DNA of 64,000 nucleotides from Gymnodinialimonas sp. 202GB13-11 (GTDB taxonomy: Bacteria; Pseudomonadota; Alphaproteobacteria; Rhodobacterales; Rhodobacteraceae): contig NZ_JBFRBH010000001.1 in assembly GCF_040932485.1 (NCBI RefSeq), positions 3,646,212 through 3,710,211 of the forward strand, read 5' to 3'. Shown piece by piece: positions 40,945 to 51,139 of the stretch (position 1 is its first letter; each line of letters opens with the position of its first letter). The notes below the pieces were generated by a model. The model had not been told where the DNA came from and did no database searches. It saw only the letters and a list, made by a program, of their open reading frames with translations. The translations under genes and the position numbers were made by a program.

Positions 40945-43900
40945 TCAAGCACCCCTAGCGCTTTTCAACGCGGCGGACACGAGATCGTGTGGCAGTTCCA
41001 TCAATACGCCAGTGCGCGACCAGAGGATCGCGGTGGCAATTTCCCGATCCGGATAAACGGCTTGCAGCAATTCTGCGTAGGCTCCCATCTGGCGCAGCAG
41101 GCCATCGGGAACGGCGTCGGCGCTGGTTGGGACGGTGGCGTTTGTCTTGAAATCCACCGCCATAACGCGGTGTGGCTCCACAACCAGCCTGTCGATGATT
41201 CCAAGCATTGGGGCGTCCAGCGTGGCCGAATAGCCGGTGATTTCAACCTCGGCCAATGTGTCCGGCGCGAAGATGTGAGACAGGCCGGGGTCGGTCAGAA
41301 CGCGCGTCGCCTCGTCCAGCATAGGGTGCAGTTCAGCCTCGGTCACGTCCGACGCATGCAGCGCGGCAATTCCCGGCGCTGCGGCTGGCCAAGCGGGCGC
41401 AGGCAGGCGCGGCAGATGTTCGAGCAGCAGATGCGTGATTGACCCGCGCCGCATCGCAACTGAGCTTTCATCACCCGCACCGGGCAGAGCCTTTGCCCCG
41501 CCCAGATCGGACGGCGTCCGCGCTTTTTTGTCTTTCGCGGGCTGTTTCACCCGCTCCGTCACCCAAGCTGGCAGGGCAACGCCCGTGTCATGGCTCTCGT
41601 CCGGTTGGGGCACAGAAGTCCAATCGCCCGTCTGGATGCGCAGGCCATGTCCGTCCAGCCCTGGCACCTCCAACGGTGCGGCACCACCAATCTGCATGGC
41701 GTCTTCGACGATTTTGTACCAGCAGGAGGCAGGCTTCTTTTCGCTGCCCAACTTGCCCGCCGCCGCCACGATCAGCCAGCTTTCGGCACGGGTCAGCGCG
41801 ACGTAGAGTAAGCGATTGGCCTCTTCTTCCTCGCGGATTTTGGCGGCTTCCTTGGCCTCCAACACACCGTCGCTTTCCTCACCGGATTTGGGCGACCAAA
41901 CCACTGGACCACCCTCGGGTGAAAGCAATCTGACCCGGCCACCCTGGCCCCGATATTCGGCACAATCGGGCAGGATAACCACGGGCGCTTCTAGGCCCTT
42001 GGCCCCGTGAACAGTCATCACGCGGATCTGCCCCTCGGCTTGGCTGAGGTCGCGCTTTACCTGCACGTCGCCGGATTCCAACCAACCCACAAAGCCCGTC
42101 AGGGAGGGCACTTCGCTGGCCTCATAGCTGAGCGCTTGGGCCAGCATTGCGTCCACCGCATCCTCGGCTTCTGGCCCCAAACGTGCGATCAGACGGCGGC
42201 GGCCATCATGGCGGATAAGGGCACGTTCCAGAAGGTCATAAGGGCGAAGAAAATCGGCCTGATTGAACAGATCCCGCAAGATTGCATGGGCTTCGGGGAA
42301 CTCATCTTTCCGGTCACGGAGGGCGGACCACAAATAGCCTGCTCGCCCATGGGCCAACTCGTAAAGCTCCGCCTCGCTCAGCCCGATCAGCGGCGAGCGC
42401 AATACGCAAGCCAGCGAAAGATCATCCTCGGGCGTGGCGAGGAACCGGCACAGGGCCAGCAAATCCTTCACGGCCAATGGTGAGGTCAATTGCGATCGGT
42501 CCACACCAGCGACGGGCAGGTCACGCGCTTTCAACTCAGCAATAATCTTGTGAAACAGCGGTGAACGGCGGCGCACGAGGATCAGGATATCGCCCGCCGT
42601 CACAGGCTTGCCCGGCGCGTATTCCACCGGATTCTCGATCATGTCCTTGATGCGGAGCGCGACATTTTCCGCGAGTTTGGAGGAATGGTGATCCTCGCTC
42701 ACCAAATCCTGCGGATCGTCCCAGTTGGGCTTCTCGACCTTCTCTGCCGGCGCGATGTGCGGCCAAAGATCGACCCGGCCCGGTTTGTCCGAGAAGAACG
42801 CTTCATGCTGAACCTGTTGCCCCAATCCCGGCGCGCCAAGTCGGGTGGCGACACGGTCAACGAGCGCAAGGATCGGCGGAGCCGAGCGGAAAGAGTGGAT
42901 CAACGCAGCGTCTTGAAACGGAGCTTCAATCGCGCTCAGGCGCGCCTCGAAGTAATCCCGCATCCGATCGAATTCATCCGGGTCCGCGCCCTGGAACGAA
43001 TAGATCGACTGCTTCTTGTCGCCCACGACGAAGATCGTGCGCTCCACATCCGTGCGCGCGCCTTCGCCTGCCGCGAAATCCTCTGCCAGACGTTTGACAA
43101 TGTCCCATTGGCGCGGCGACGTGTCTTGCGCTTCATCTACAAGAATATGGTCAATCCCACCGTCCAGCCGGAACAAAACCCATTGCGCCACACGCGGGTC
43201 CGAAAGAAGCGCGCGGGTCTTGTCGATCAGGTCGTCGAAGTCGAGCCACCCACGCGCCTGTTTGGCGGAGGCATAGGTGGGGAGGAAGACATCGGCGAAA
43301 CGATGCAGCGCGTTCGTGCGGATTGCAGTGAGATAGCCGGTGCGCAACGTGCGGGCCTCCGCCAGCCGCTCTGCCAGCGCGTTCACTTCCTCCATCGTGT
43401 CACCAATCGCACTGCGCACCTTTGCATTGGCGATGGCATCAATGCGCGGCTCACCCATTTTCGCGCCGGATTGGTAGACGAAGATCGCCTCAAGGGTTGC
43501 GATGGTTTCAAGTGTTGGCCTGCCCCAAGGGATGGCCTTCAACTTGTCAGAAAGGGCGACATGGGTCTTCGTGTTTGGATCGAGATGCGTGCAAATGACT
43601 TGCGCGATGTCTTCCTCATCACCCTGCAAAACGGACGAGATGATCTTCGTTTCCGTCAGGCCGGGATCAATGCCCACCCAATCGCAGATATCCTCCCAAC
43701 ACGCGGTCGGCGTCATCGTCTCTGCCTTACCCGCCACGGCGCGAGCCAATGTGATAGCGCCTTCATCGTCGGACAGATGTTCCGCAATCAGGCCTAGGGC
43801 GGCGCGCCCGTGATCGTCTTCGGCCATCTGATCAAGCAGGTTGGATAGAAGCCGCGTCTGCACCCGTTCGTCGATCTCGATGAAGGCCGGGCTGACCTGA

Positions 43901-44304
43901 GCCTCCAGCGGGAAGCGACGCAGCACAGACGAACAAAAGGAGTGGATGGTCTGAATTTTCAGTCCACCCGGCGCCTCAATCGCGCGGGCAAACAGCGTGC
44001 GCGCAGTGTCGAGGTGGTCGTCCGTCAGCGCATCCACACCGATATCGGCCAAGGTCTGGCGCAGCACTGCATCGTCTTTCATCGCCCACTCGCCGAGACG
44101 CTCAAACAGACGGTTCTGCATCTCCATCGCGGCGGCTTTGGTGTAGGTCAGGCACAGGATACGTTCGGGCCGCACGCCCGCCAGCAATAGCCGCGCCACG
44201 CGGTCTGTCAGAACGCGAGTCTTGCCGGACCCTGCATTGGCCCCCAGCCAGGTCGACATATCGGGTTGCGCTGCGCGGGTCTGGGCAAGGGTGGCATCAT
44301 CCAT
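40945..44304 (-). CDS. addA: double-strand break repair helicase AddA
   Basis: A 1119-residue UvrD-like helicase-nuclease. The Walker A GANAGSGKTRVLTDRVARLL is at about 20-40. It has the helicase motif LVDEAQDTSPRQWDI, VGDKKQSIYSFQGADPDEFD, VMTVHGAKGLEAPVV and ALTRAESWL. The C-terminal PD-(D/E)xK nuclease has VMAVDFKTNA. It processes broken DNA ends for RecA loading with AddB. Its start overlaps the addB stop by 8 bp. Confidence 0.97.
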   Translation of the reverse strand: MDDATLAQTRAAQPDMSTWLGANAGSGKTRVLTDRVARLLLAGVRPERILCLTYTKAAAMEMQNRLFERLGEWAMKDDAVLRQTLADIGVDALTDDHLDTARTLFARAIEAPGGLKIQTIHSFCSSVLRRFPLEAQVSPAFIEIDERVQTRLLSNLLDQMAEDDHGRAALGLIAEHLSDDEGAITLARAVAGKAETMTPTACWEDICDWVGIDPGLTETKIISSVLQGDEEDIAQVICTHLDPNTKTHVALSDKLKAIPWGRPTLETIATLEAIFVYQSGAKMGEPRIDAIANAKVRSAIGDTMEEVNALAERLAEARTLRTGYLTAIRTNALHRFADVFLPTYASAKQARGWLDFDDLIDKTRALLSDPRVAQWVLFRLDGGIDHILVDEAQDTSPRQWDIVKRLAEDFAAGEGARTDVERTIFVVGDKKQSIYSFQGADPDEFDRMRDYFEARLSAIEAPFQDAALIHSFRSAPPILALVDRVATRLGAPGLGQQVQHEAFFSDKPGRVDLWPHIAPAEKVEKPNWDDPQDLVSEDHHSSKLAENVALRIKDMIENPVEYAPGKPVTAGDILILVRRRSPLFHKIIAELKARDLPVAGVDRSQLTSPLAVKDLLALCRFLATPEDDLSLACVLRSPLIGLSEAELYELAHGRAGYLWSALRDRKDEFPEAHAILRDLFNQADFLRPYDLLERALIRHDGRRRLIARLGPEAEDAVDAMLAQALSYEASEVPSLTGFVGWLESGDVQVKRDLSQAEGQIRVMTVHGAKGLEAPVVILPDCAEYRGQGGRVRLLSPEGGPVVWSPKSGEESDGVLEAKEAAKIREEEEANRLLYVALTRAESWLIVAAAGKLGSEKKPASCWYKIVEDAMQIGGAAPLEVPGLDGHGLRIQTGDWTSVPQPDESHDTGVALPAWVTERVKQPAKDKKARTPSDLGGAKALPGAGDESSVAMRRGSITHLLLEHLPRLPAPAWPAAAPGIAALHASDVTEAELHPMLDEATRVLTDPGLSHIFAPDTLAEVEITGYSATLDAPMLGIIDRLVVEPHRVMAVDFKTNATVPTSADAVPDGLLRQMGAYAELLQAVYPDREIATAILWSRTGVLMELPHDLVSAALKSARGA

Positions 44305-47257
44305 CGCGCGCCCCTCCGACCGGGATCACCTTGGCCTCTTGCGTCTCGTCCCATTCGCCAAGCCGGGCGAGATGGTCGTAATCCCCCTCAAACCGCGTGT
44401 CCTTCACGGACCGTCGTGAGGGGAAGCCAACTTGCTTCAAACGGTAATGGGTTATGAGCGTTTTCAGCCCATCCATGACCTGCGCGAAGGTCTCATCATC
44501 GACGGGCTGCTCGCGGATTTCCGGCTTTGTGCCCAACCCGATATAGGCCAGCATTGCGACCTCTAGCGGACGTTCGGCAAAGGCCCCGCCACGGGCCATC
44601 AGCCCCTCGATCAGAAGCTGCTTGTTGTAGGCAATTTCCTGTTTGTCGGTCGGCAAGTTGCCGGTCTTGTAATCGTAGATCGCGACACGCCCGTCAGGCA
44701 GCCGGTCAATCCGGTCGCCCTTGCCGGTCAGACGCAGTGACAGGTCCGGAATATCCCAGTGCTTGGATTGCTCCAGCATCCAGGGCTCGGCCAGATCCCT
44801 TAGTTTCGCCTCCTGCTCCAGATACCACGGCAGGATGCGATGCAGCCGCGCGCGCCAGAATTGGCGAGTGGCGGGCCAAGGCGCGTCTTGTAGAAGAATT
44901 CGCTCTGCTATGTTGGAGAACTGCGCAGGCGCATCCTGTGTCAAAGCCTCGGACGTTTCGCGTACGAAATCCTCAAGGATGGCATGCACGACATTGCCCC
45001 GCAGCCGCGCATCCGGGCTGGCGCGCAGGGGATCAATCGGGCGCAGGTTTAGGATACGGCGGGCGTAGATCGCGTAGGGGTCGCGGATCAGGCGTTCGAT
45101 GTCTGTCACCGAAAGCTGCGTCAGGCGCGGACCTGTCTGCGGCGCGGGCGCGGGGCGTGGGGCCGGCGGCTCCGACGCCTCAGGGCGCGTGAGGGCGGCG
45201 GTTTTGGCAAGCCATTCTTCGCCACGGGCGCGCATGTCTGCCAAAGCCTGAGCAGACTCGGCGCTGGCCCCGCCGAGAAGGTTCACCAGCCGGTTGACCC
45301 AGCGGGCGGGAACCGTGTCCGTCTCATCATCGCGTTTGGAGCGGCTCAGCCAAACCTCGCCACCGGCGATGCCCTGCTGGAAATCATGCGCGCTCAGCCC
45401 GATCACCCGGTCGGGCAGGCGCAGCCCGGCCTCCGCCCGCAGCGGCCGGTTTAACCACGGATCCGCTTCCGCCGCGCCGGGCCATGTACCCTCGTTCAAC
45501 CCGGCGAGGATCGTGATGTCAGCCCCCTGAACGCGGGCTTCCTGCGTTCCCCAGATCAGCACATCTGCATGGGGGCGCAGCGCGAAACGAACCTCGCGGT
45601 CATGGGCGAGCGAGGTGAAGAAATCCGCATAGTCACGTGCCGACATTGCCCCGCCATAGGGTGCATCGGCGGTGAGGTCGGCCATCAATCGCGCGGCTTC
45701 CCGGCCCGCTTCCTTTTCGTAAAGCTCACCGCTTTCATCCGTTCCCGGGCCAGCGGCAAGGCTATGTGCAAGTGCCATATGCGCCTCAAGATGCTGCGCG
45801 ATGGGGCGCGGGCCTTGCCGTTCGTTTACGGAGAGAAAGGGGGCAAGCCATTCGGCCCAGGCGACGGCACCTTCGTCATCCTGCCGCTCATGCGCCCAAG
45901 ACAGCACGGCTTCGGGGGTCGGAAAGGCGAGGCCTTTGCGTAGCTTCTGCAACTCGAAATCGTTGACACGGCGGGTATGATCGCCGCGCTCCGCACCGGT
46001 ATGACACAGGGGATGTTTGAGCAAGGCGACGAGCGTTTCCGCTGTCATCGGTTCTGTCCGTGCCTCGGCGACTTGGCGCAGTAAGCGACCGGGTGCGGTT
46101 TGGGCCAGCACGTCGCCCGCGGAATCGTCGGGCTTTACCCGCCACCGATCAAGCTGAGCCGTGACCTTCCGCGCCAGCCGTCTATCGGGCGTGACAAGGG
46201 CGGCGCGCTGCCCGTGTTCAATCGCGTCGCGCAACCGCAAGGCAATCGCCGTTGCCTCGGCCTGGGGGGAGGGGGCCTCCAGTAATGTGACGCCTGCCAT
46301 CGCGCCAGTAATGTCGGGAAGTTTTGGGCCCTCCGTGCGCCATTGGTTGGTCACGGGCGCGGGTCGTAGCGCTAGCGAGACAACTGCATTCCGCGCGGGC
46401 TGGGCAGGCGCACTCTCGCCCCAAAGCGTGACGGCCGCCGGGTCAATCCCGGCCTCATCCAGCACGCGGGCAAGGCGGTATTGGGGATGATCTTCGCCCG
46501 CCAGTTCCCGCTTGCGATCCTCCAGCAGTCGTCGCCACACCGCGCGCGGCAGATCAGTATCAAGCCCCGGCAGGATTACAGCGCCTTGCGGCAGCGCTGC
46601 CACCGCCTGCATCAGCCGGAACGTTGCACGGCGTGAGCCGGTAGAGCCCGCAACAATCATCGGATGGTCCGGCGGGTCTTGCCGCCACTGGGCGATCAGT
46701 CGGTCCACCACCATGGCCTGCCGCGCTTCGGGGATCAGACGGTCATCTTGCGCCATCAGGGCCGAGGCGATGCCGAGGAACTCCCGCGCGCGGTCCCAAT
46801 GCTCAGAATGCCCACCCATATCGAGAGCCATCAGGTCGGCGGGGCTGGCACCTTCTTCCACCATCTCGCCCATGAAATCAGCAAGGCTGTCGGCCAGATC
46901 ATACAGCGCCGCGCGGGGGGCGAGGTCGGGGTTTGCGTCGATCAACTGGGCGATCAACTGCGCAAGCTCTAGCCGCACCTCAAGGGGCGATTTGACCGGG
47001 GGAAGCGCGTCCAGGTCAGCCGTTTCGGACAAGGACAGGATCGGCCGGATGCGCGGCAGCAGCCCCGGCCCACGCTGCATATAGAGCGCTTGAAGCCGCC
47101 TCTGCATACGGGCGTTTGCGACGAAAATCTCGACGCGGGCGAGTGCCTCTGGCCCCTGGCCCGCCAGACGCGCATCCACGCCGTCCATTAAGCTGGCGCA
47201 GAAATCGACGCCTAATGGTGTCGCGTAAATGCGGGGCGTGTCGCTGGGGTCAAACAT
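44297..47257 (-). CDS. addB: double-strand break repair protein AddB
   Basis: A 986-residue AddB of the alphaproteobacterial type. Its inactive helicase-like N-terminal half includes FVANARMQRRLQALYMQRGP and MIVAGSTGSRRATFRLMQAV. The central segment VQGADITILAGLNEGTWPGA is followed by a RecB-type nuclease domain at the C-terminus with RVAIYDYKTGNLPTDKQ. Together with AddA it forms the end-resection complex. It overlaps the murU stop by 8 bp upstream and addA downstream, so it is part of one operon. Confidence 0.96.
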   Translation of the reverse strand: MFDPSDTPRIYATPLGVDFCASLMDGVDARLAGQGPEALARVEIFVANARMQRRLQALYMQRGPGLLPRIRPILSLSETADLDALPPVKSPLEVRLELAQLIAQLIDANPDLAPRAALYDLADSLADFMGEMVEEGASPADLMALDMGGHSEHWDRAREFLGIASALMAQDDRLIPEARQAMVVDRLIAQWRQDPPDHPMIVAGSTGSRRATFRLMQAVAALPQGAVILPGLDTDLPRAVWRRLLEDRKRELAGEDHPQYRLARVLDEAGIDPAAVTLWGESAPAQPARNAVVSLALRPAPVTNQWRTEGPKLPDITGAMAGVTLLEAPSPQAEATAIALRLRDAIEHGQRAALVTPDRRLARKVTAQLDRWRVKPDDSAGDVLAQTAPGRLLRQVAEARTEPMTAETLVALLKHPLCHTGAERGDHTRRVNDFELQKLRKGLAFPTPEAVLSWAHERQDDEGAVAWAEWLAPFLSVNERQGPRPIAQHLEAHMALAHSLAAGPGTDESGELYEKEAGREAARLMADLTADAPYGGAMSARDYADFFTSLAHDREVRFALRPHADVLIWGTQEARVQGADITILAGLNEGTWPGAAEADPWLNRPLRAEAGLRLPDRVIGLSAHDFQQGIAGGEVWLSRSKRDDETDTVPARWVNRLVNLLGGASAESAQALADMRARGEEWLAKTAALTRPEASEPPAPRPAPAPQTGPRLTQLSVTDIERLIRDPYAIYARRILNLRPIDPLRASPDARLRGNVVHAILEDFVRETSEALTQDAPAQFSNIAERILLQDAPWPATRQFWRARLHRILPWYLEQEAKLRDLAEPWMLEQSKHWDIPDLSLRLTGKGDRIDRLPDGRVAIYDYKTGNLPTDKQEIAYNKQLLIEGLMARGGAFAERPLEVAMLAYIGLGTKPEIREQPVDDETFAQVMDGLKTLITHYRLKQVGFPSRRSVKDTRFEGDYDHLARLGEWDETQEAKVIPVGGARDG

Positions 47258-47945
47258 GGGGTGCCTCCAGCATGGCTTCTGCCAGAGCTATGCCTTCTGG
47301 GTGGCCGACATCGGCCCATTGCCCCTCGTACACTAGGCCAAAGAGCCGCCCCTGATCCTCTAGCCGCGCCCATACGTCCCTCAGCGAGAAGACGTCGCGC
47401 GGGTCGGTTGCGCAGGGCCTAGGGTCAAGCATTTGCGCGCCCAGATACACGTAGTCGCCGTTTGCTTTATCCAAGGTCAGGCGTCCATCGGCGTCCATGT
47501 TGAAATCCCCGCCCTCCTTGCGGCCCACGACCTTTTCGCGCGGCGACAGGAGCAGAAAAGCGCCCATACGCCCCGGGTCAAAGGCTGTGCTGAGGGCAGT
47601 CAGTGGGTTTGGTCCGCGCCAGACATTGTCGGCGTTCAGCGTCAGCATCGCATCGAGACCCAGCGTGTTTGCCGCGTTCTTTACCGCCCCGCCAGAATCC
47701 AGAATGTTGGGCGCTTCGATTAGAACGTGAACGTCTTCGGCCCCCGTCAGGTGACCCTCAATCTGGTCGGCCCGGTAGTGCGCATTCACTGCGATCTTGG
47801 GGCAAGCAGCCTCGCGGGCAAATCCCAAGGCATGGTCCAACAGGCTTTGGCCACCAACCTCGATCAGCGGTTTGGGGCGATTGGCCGTCAGCGCGCCCAT
47901 ACGCGTTCCGAACCCGGCGGCGAGGATGAGGCAGGGAGCGGTCAT
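47250..47945 (-). CDS. murU: N-acetylmuramate-1-phosphate uridylyltransferase
   Basis: A 231-residue sugar-phosphate nucleotidyltransferase with the signature LILAAGFGTRMGALTANRPKPL, NILDSGGAVKNAA, and LNADNVWRG with its metal Asp. WADVGHPEG is at the C-terminus. It directly follows an AmgK-type kinase with an ATGA overlap. This pair converts recycled MurNAc to UDP-MurNAc, bypassing de novo synthesis. I start at ATG 47945; the long upstream frame overlaps amgK. Confidence 0.9.
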   Translation of the reverse strand: MTAPCLILAAGFGTRMGALTANRPKPLIEVGGQSLLDHALGFAREAACPKIAVNAHYRADQIEGHLTGAEDVHVLIEAPNILDSGGAVKNAANTLGLDAMLTLNADNVWRGPNPLTALSTAFDPGRMGAFLLLSPREKVVGRKEGGDFNMDADGRLTLDKANGDYVYLGAQMLDPRPCATDPRDVFSLRDVWARLEDQGRLFGLVYEGQWADVGHPEGIALAEAMLEAPHV

Positions 47946-48841
47946 GGCGCGGCCCAATGGGCTGTCCGCTCCAGCAGCTCCGCCACCGGTACGCGCAATG
48001 CTGGCAAATCTTGCGCGGCGCGTTCCATCAGCGTGGCCGTGCGGGGCAGGAAAGTTCGGTAGTGCGGTTTGCCGTACTGCGTGGCGAGACGGTGGAAGAT
48101 GCCAAGGATGCGCAGATTGCGTTGCAGGGACAGTGTGGCGAACCTCGGGCGGTCGGTCACGAGCGCTGCCTTCCACGTCTCAGGCAAATCGCGGCGCGGA
48201 TCATCGAGGAGGGAGGCCAGATCATACCCGTCCGGCAACAACATCGCGTCCTGATAATCCAACAGGCCGATCCGGGCGGAACCGTCACGTTCCGGCAGCC
48301 AAATCAGGTTGTCCGCGTGCACATCGCGCAGGGACAGGACGGGCGGGCCAGCGGCGTGGCGGGCCAGTGCGTCGGCGAGGGCGGGCATGATCTTTTGCCG
48401 AAGCGCGTCACTGTCCGGCAGCAAATCGAAGGTCAGGCCCGTCATCGCGGCCATGCCGTCCGCGTCCGGCGCGTCGAGCCCGTTTGGCGGAGGGTTGGCA
48501 AGCAGCGGAAGCATGTCAGCGGTTGCGTGATAGGCTGTTTCCGCAATGCCGATATCCTCGGCCAGCAGACGGGAAAGGGTTTGATCGCCGAGATCTTCCA
48601 GCAGAAGCAGAGCATGTTCGTAATCGGCTGCGAGGCTTTGCGCCGCTGAGAGGCCGAGGTCACGCAGATGCGCGCCGATCTTTTGGAACCGTGCGAGGTT
48701 TGCCAGATCGGGATCCTCCATCAGGATCGCCTTTCGATCGCCTTCCTGCAGGCGCGTGTACCGACGGGTAGAGGCATCGCCTGCAAGCGGAGCGCGGGCT
48801 GCGTCGCCCCAGCCATGCCGTTCAAGGAAAGCGTCGATCAT
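47942..48841 (-). CDS. amgK: MurNAc/GlcNAc anomeric kinase (AmgK-like)
   Basis: A 299-residue aminoglycoside-phosphotransferase-fold kinase. It has AGDASTRRYTRLQ, LLLLEDLGDQTLSRLL, the catalytic loop LRDVHADNLIWLPERD, and IGLLDYQDAMLLPDGYDLA. Its pairing with MurU supports the AmgK role, phosphorylating MurNAc at C1 in peptidoglycan recycling. It overlaps both tsaE (upstream stop) and murU by ATGA. Confidence 0.88.
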   Translation of the reverse strand: MIDAFLERHGWGDAARAPLAGDASTRRYTRLQEGDRKAILMEDPDLANLARFQKIGAHLRDLGLSAAQSLAADYEHALLLLEDLGDQTLSRLLAEDIGIAETAYHATADMLPLLANPPPNGLDAPDADGMAAMTGLTFDLLPDSDALRQKIMPALADALARHAAGPPVLSLRDVHADNLIWLPERDGSARIGLLDYQDAMLLPDGYDLASLLDDPRRDLPETWKAALVTDRPRFATLSLQRNLRILGIFHRLATQYGKPHYRTFLPRTATLMERAAQDLPALRVPVAELLERTAHWAAP

Positions 48842-49368
48842 GCCGCGAATGCCTCGATCAGACGGGCAGCCATCGCTTTGCCTTCTGGGGCCAGCAGGAC
48901 CGCGCGGCGAGTATCATCTGGCTGGCGTTCCAGATGGAGTAGGCATGCATCCGGCCAATCGGGTGCGAGACGGTCGGGCCACTCGATCAGGCATAGGTCG
49001 GTGCCAAACGCCTCATCCAGCCCCAATTCATCAAGCTCCTGCGGGTCGGACAGACGATAGAGGTCTGCGTGCCAGATGTCGCCGCGTTTGGTCGCATAGG
49101 TCTGCACAAGGGTGAAGGTTGGGCTGGGAACGGGCTCGTCTGCTTTGCCCATCCAGCGTCGGATCAGCGCGCGGGCGATGTGGGTTTTGCCGGCCCCGAG
49201 CGCGCCTGACAGAAGCAGGGTATCTTCTGTTTCTAAAACGTCAGAAATACGCTGCGCCAATGCGTTTGATACGTCTTCATCTCCCAAATCAAGCTGTGCG
49301 GCAACGGGCCAATCTGGCAGGATCGGCGCATCGTCACTGGGCAGGGAGACTGGGTCGGCAGAGGTCAT
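48838..49368 (-). CDS. tsaE: tRNA threonylcarbamoyladenosine ATPase TsaE
   Basis: A 176-residue P-loop protein. It has LLSGALGAGKTHIARALI, PSPTFTLVQTYATKRGDIW, HADLYRLSDPQELDELGLDE and IEWPDRL. It energises TsaD during t6A synthesis; tsaD is also in this window. I start at ATG 49368, which gives the usual length, though GTG/ATG starts up to 49404 are possible. It overlaps amgK by ATGA and follows the DivL-like gene, an order also known from Caulobacter. Confidence 0.93.
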   Translation of the reverse strand: MTSADPVSLPSDDAPILPDWPVAAQLDLGDEDVSNALAQRISDVLETEDTLLLSGALGAGKTHIARALIRRWMGKADEPVPSPTFTLVQTYATKRGDIWHADLYRLSDPQELDELGLDEAFGTDLCLIEWPDRLAPDWPDACLLHLERQPDDTRRAVLLAPEGKAMAARLIEAFAA

Positions 49369-49449
49369 GGTTCGCCGGAGGTTAGAGCACTTTGGGCGGA
49401 ACATGAATCGGAAAAGGCAGGATGCGAAATGCTTCGTTCAGCCGAACGC

Positions 49450-51102
49450 TCAGGCCGTTTTTGCAGCGTCACTGCCCTCAGAAACAGCGCGCGCCGCGTC
49501 CAGCAGAGGTGTGGGTTCATTCTCCGCAAGCTCCGCCAACGGATCGCTCAGGCTTTCGTCCATTGGCACGAATTGCACGACCGTGGCGCGCCCCTTGGCA
49601 GGAACCATCCGCACCGAAAGGCGAACACCGGCGCGGGAACAGACCTCGTCCAGCCATGGCCCGCGTTCAACTTCGTGAGCAACAAAGGATCGGATGTCAG
49701 CCCAAACACCGGAGGGTTCACAATTGGCCGCCCAAAGCGCGGTGCATTCGCCGAGGCTTGGCATATGGTCAAGCGCCGTGGGATCCTGCCCCCAAAGGCG
49801 CGCATAGCCACTGTTGCAGCTGAGCATGGAGCCATCGGCTTTGAACACGGCAAGGCCAACGGGCAGTGTATCCAAAACGGCTTGGAACATTGCCAAATCA
49901 GCACGAAACTGCCGGGTCAGCGAAACCTCGGCGCTGATGTCTTCGAACATGAAGGCAATGGCCCCGTCAGGATGGGGACGGCCCAACACCCGGAAGGATT
50001 TGCCGTCGGGCAGTTCCCATAGCTCCTGATAGGTGCCGTTTTCGGCGCCTTCTTCGAGACGGGTAATCTCATTGCGCCAGGCTTTGTAATCGCGCGGCTC
50101 AGGAATGCGCTGGCGTTCGCGAAGGGCATCCAGAAAGCTGCTGAGATCGGGTCGGGTCGACAGGAAATCGAACGGAATCTCCGAAAGGTTCAGGAGGGCG
50201 GGGTTGAAAGTGACCAATTCGCGCCGCCTGTCGAATACTGCCAAACCGATGGGAAGGGCGGCGAAGGTCTTGGTGGAGGTTTGCAGAAAGGTCCTGAGTG
50301 AGGTCTCAGCGGCAATCAGGCGGTCAATCCGCTGTGCAGTAAACAGGGCTGTGCCACCCGAAAGCGCCTCACGGCTGACTTCGAACCATGCGGGGTCTTC
50401 CCTATCGGGAAGGTTCAGCTGACACCTGCGCAAAGTACCGTCTGACGGAGCAGGTTCCAGTTGATCGGCGAACAATTGCGGCAGCGGCCATCCCGGGGTT
50501 TCGCCATCACGCATCCGCTCGACCATGGTCACGTAAGCAGCATTGCCCCAGATCACGCGGCGACGCTCATCTTCGCGCCAGATCAGGGCTGAATTGCTGT
50601 CGAGCGTCGCCCGCAGATCAGCGAGTTCGGATTGTAGCGTTTCGAGTGTCGCTGTTTCCACAACTTGACGCCCGGCTGTTTCCCCCCCGGGGCCAACGGT
50701 CAGAACCAGTTCACCGCTTTCCTCACGCCCACCAATGGACACCAAGTCGGAGCCCATGCGCGCATCAAGCAAGAAAGGTTCACCCCGTTCCTGCAGGGCT
50801 TTGATCCGATCCGTCATCTCCGGATTGAGCGGTGTCAGCATGCTTAGGAGTTGTCGGAAGGTGTTCGAACGATCTGCGTCGGCATCCAGAAAGGGATCAT
50901 CCGGCGAAATATCGGACAGCAGATAGCCTTCGCGAAATTTGTAAGTGTGGAATAAACCGGTGGAGAGGCCCCCATGGCCCGTCGCGAAAGCCTTTGCATC
51001 GCGACGCCTCAAAAGGCGTGTCGTAAGCGCAACGGCCACAGCGGCTGTGCAAAGCACGATTGCCAGAAAGATGAGTGTCGCCGCATTGTCCAAGATCGGC
51101 AC
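49450..51102 (-). CDS. DivL-like multi-PAS membrane protein without kinase domain
   Basis: A 550-residue protein. It has an N-terminal membrane helix (ATLIFLAIVLCTAAVAVALT), then PAS-like domains around residues 160-250, 270-370 and 395-500. These include SALIWREDERRRVIWGNAAY, TFAALPIGLAVFDRRRELV and LDTLPVGLAVFKADGSMLS. It ends after the last PAS. No HisKA or HATPase domain follows, unlike Caulobacter DivL, which has both. The position directly before tsaE and the CtrA box upstream support the DivL relationship. In that case it would act on CckA through the PAS domains. Confidence 0.7.
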   Translation of the reverse strand: MPILDNAATLIFLAIVLCTAAVAVALTTRLLRRRDAKAFATGHGGLSTGLFHTYKFREGYLLSDISPDDPFLDADADRSNTFRQLLSMLTPLNPEMTDRIKALQERGEPFLLDARMGSDLVSIGGREESGELVLTVGPGGETAGRQVVETATLETLQSELADLRATLDSNSALIWREDERRRVIWGNAAYVTMVERMRDGETPGWPLPQLFADQLEPAPSDGTLRRCQLNLPDREDPAWFEVSREALSGGTALFTAQRIDRLIAAETSLRTFLQTSTKTFAALPIGLAVFDRRRELVTFNPALLNLSEIPFDFLSTRPDLSSFLDALRERQRIPEPRDYKAWRNEITRLEEGAENGTYQELWELPDGKSFRVLGRPHPDGAIAFMFEDISAEVSLTRQFRADLAMFQAVLDTLPVGLAVFKADGSMLSCNSGYARLWGQDPTALDHMPSLGECTALWAANCEPSGVWADIRSFVAHEVERGPWLDEVCSRAGVRLSVRMVPAKGRATVVQFVPMDESLSDPLAELAENEPTPLLDAARAVSEGSDAAKTA

Positions 51103-51139
51103 CGTTTTCTACCCCAATCCCGACCATGGGCAGAAACGG

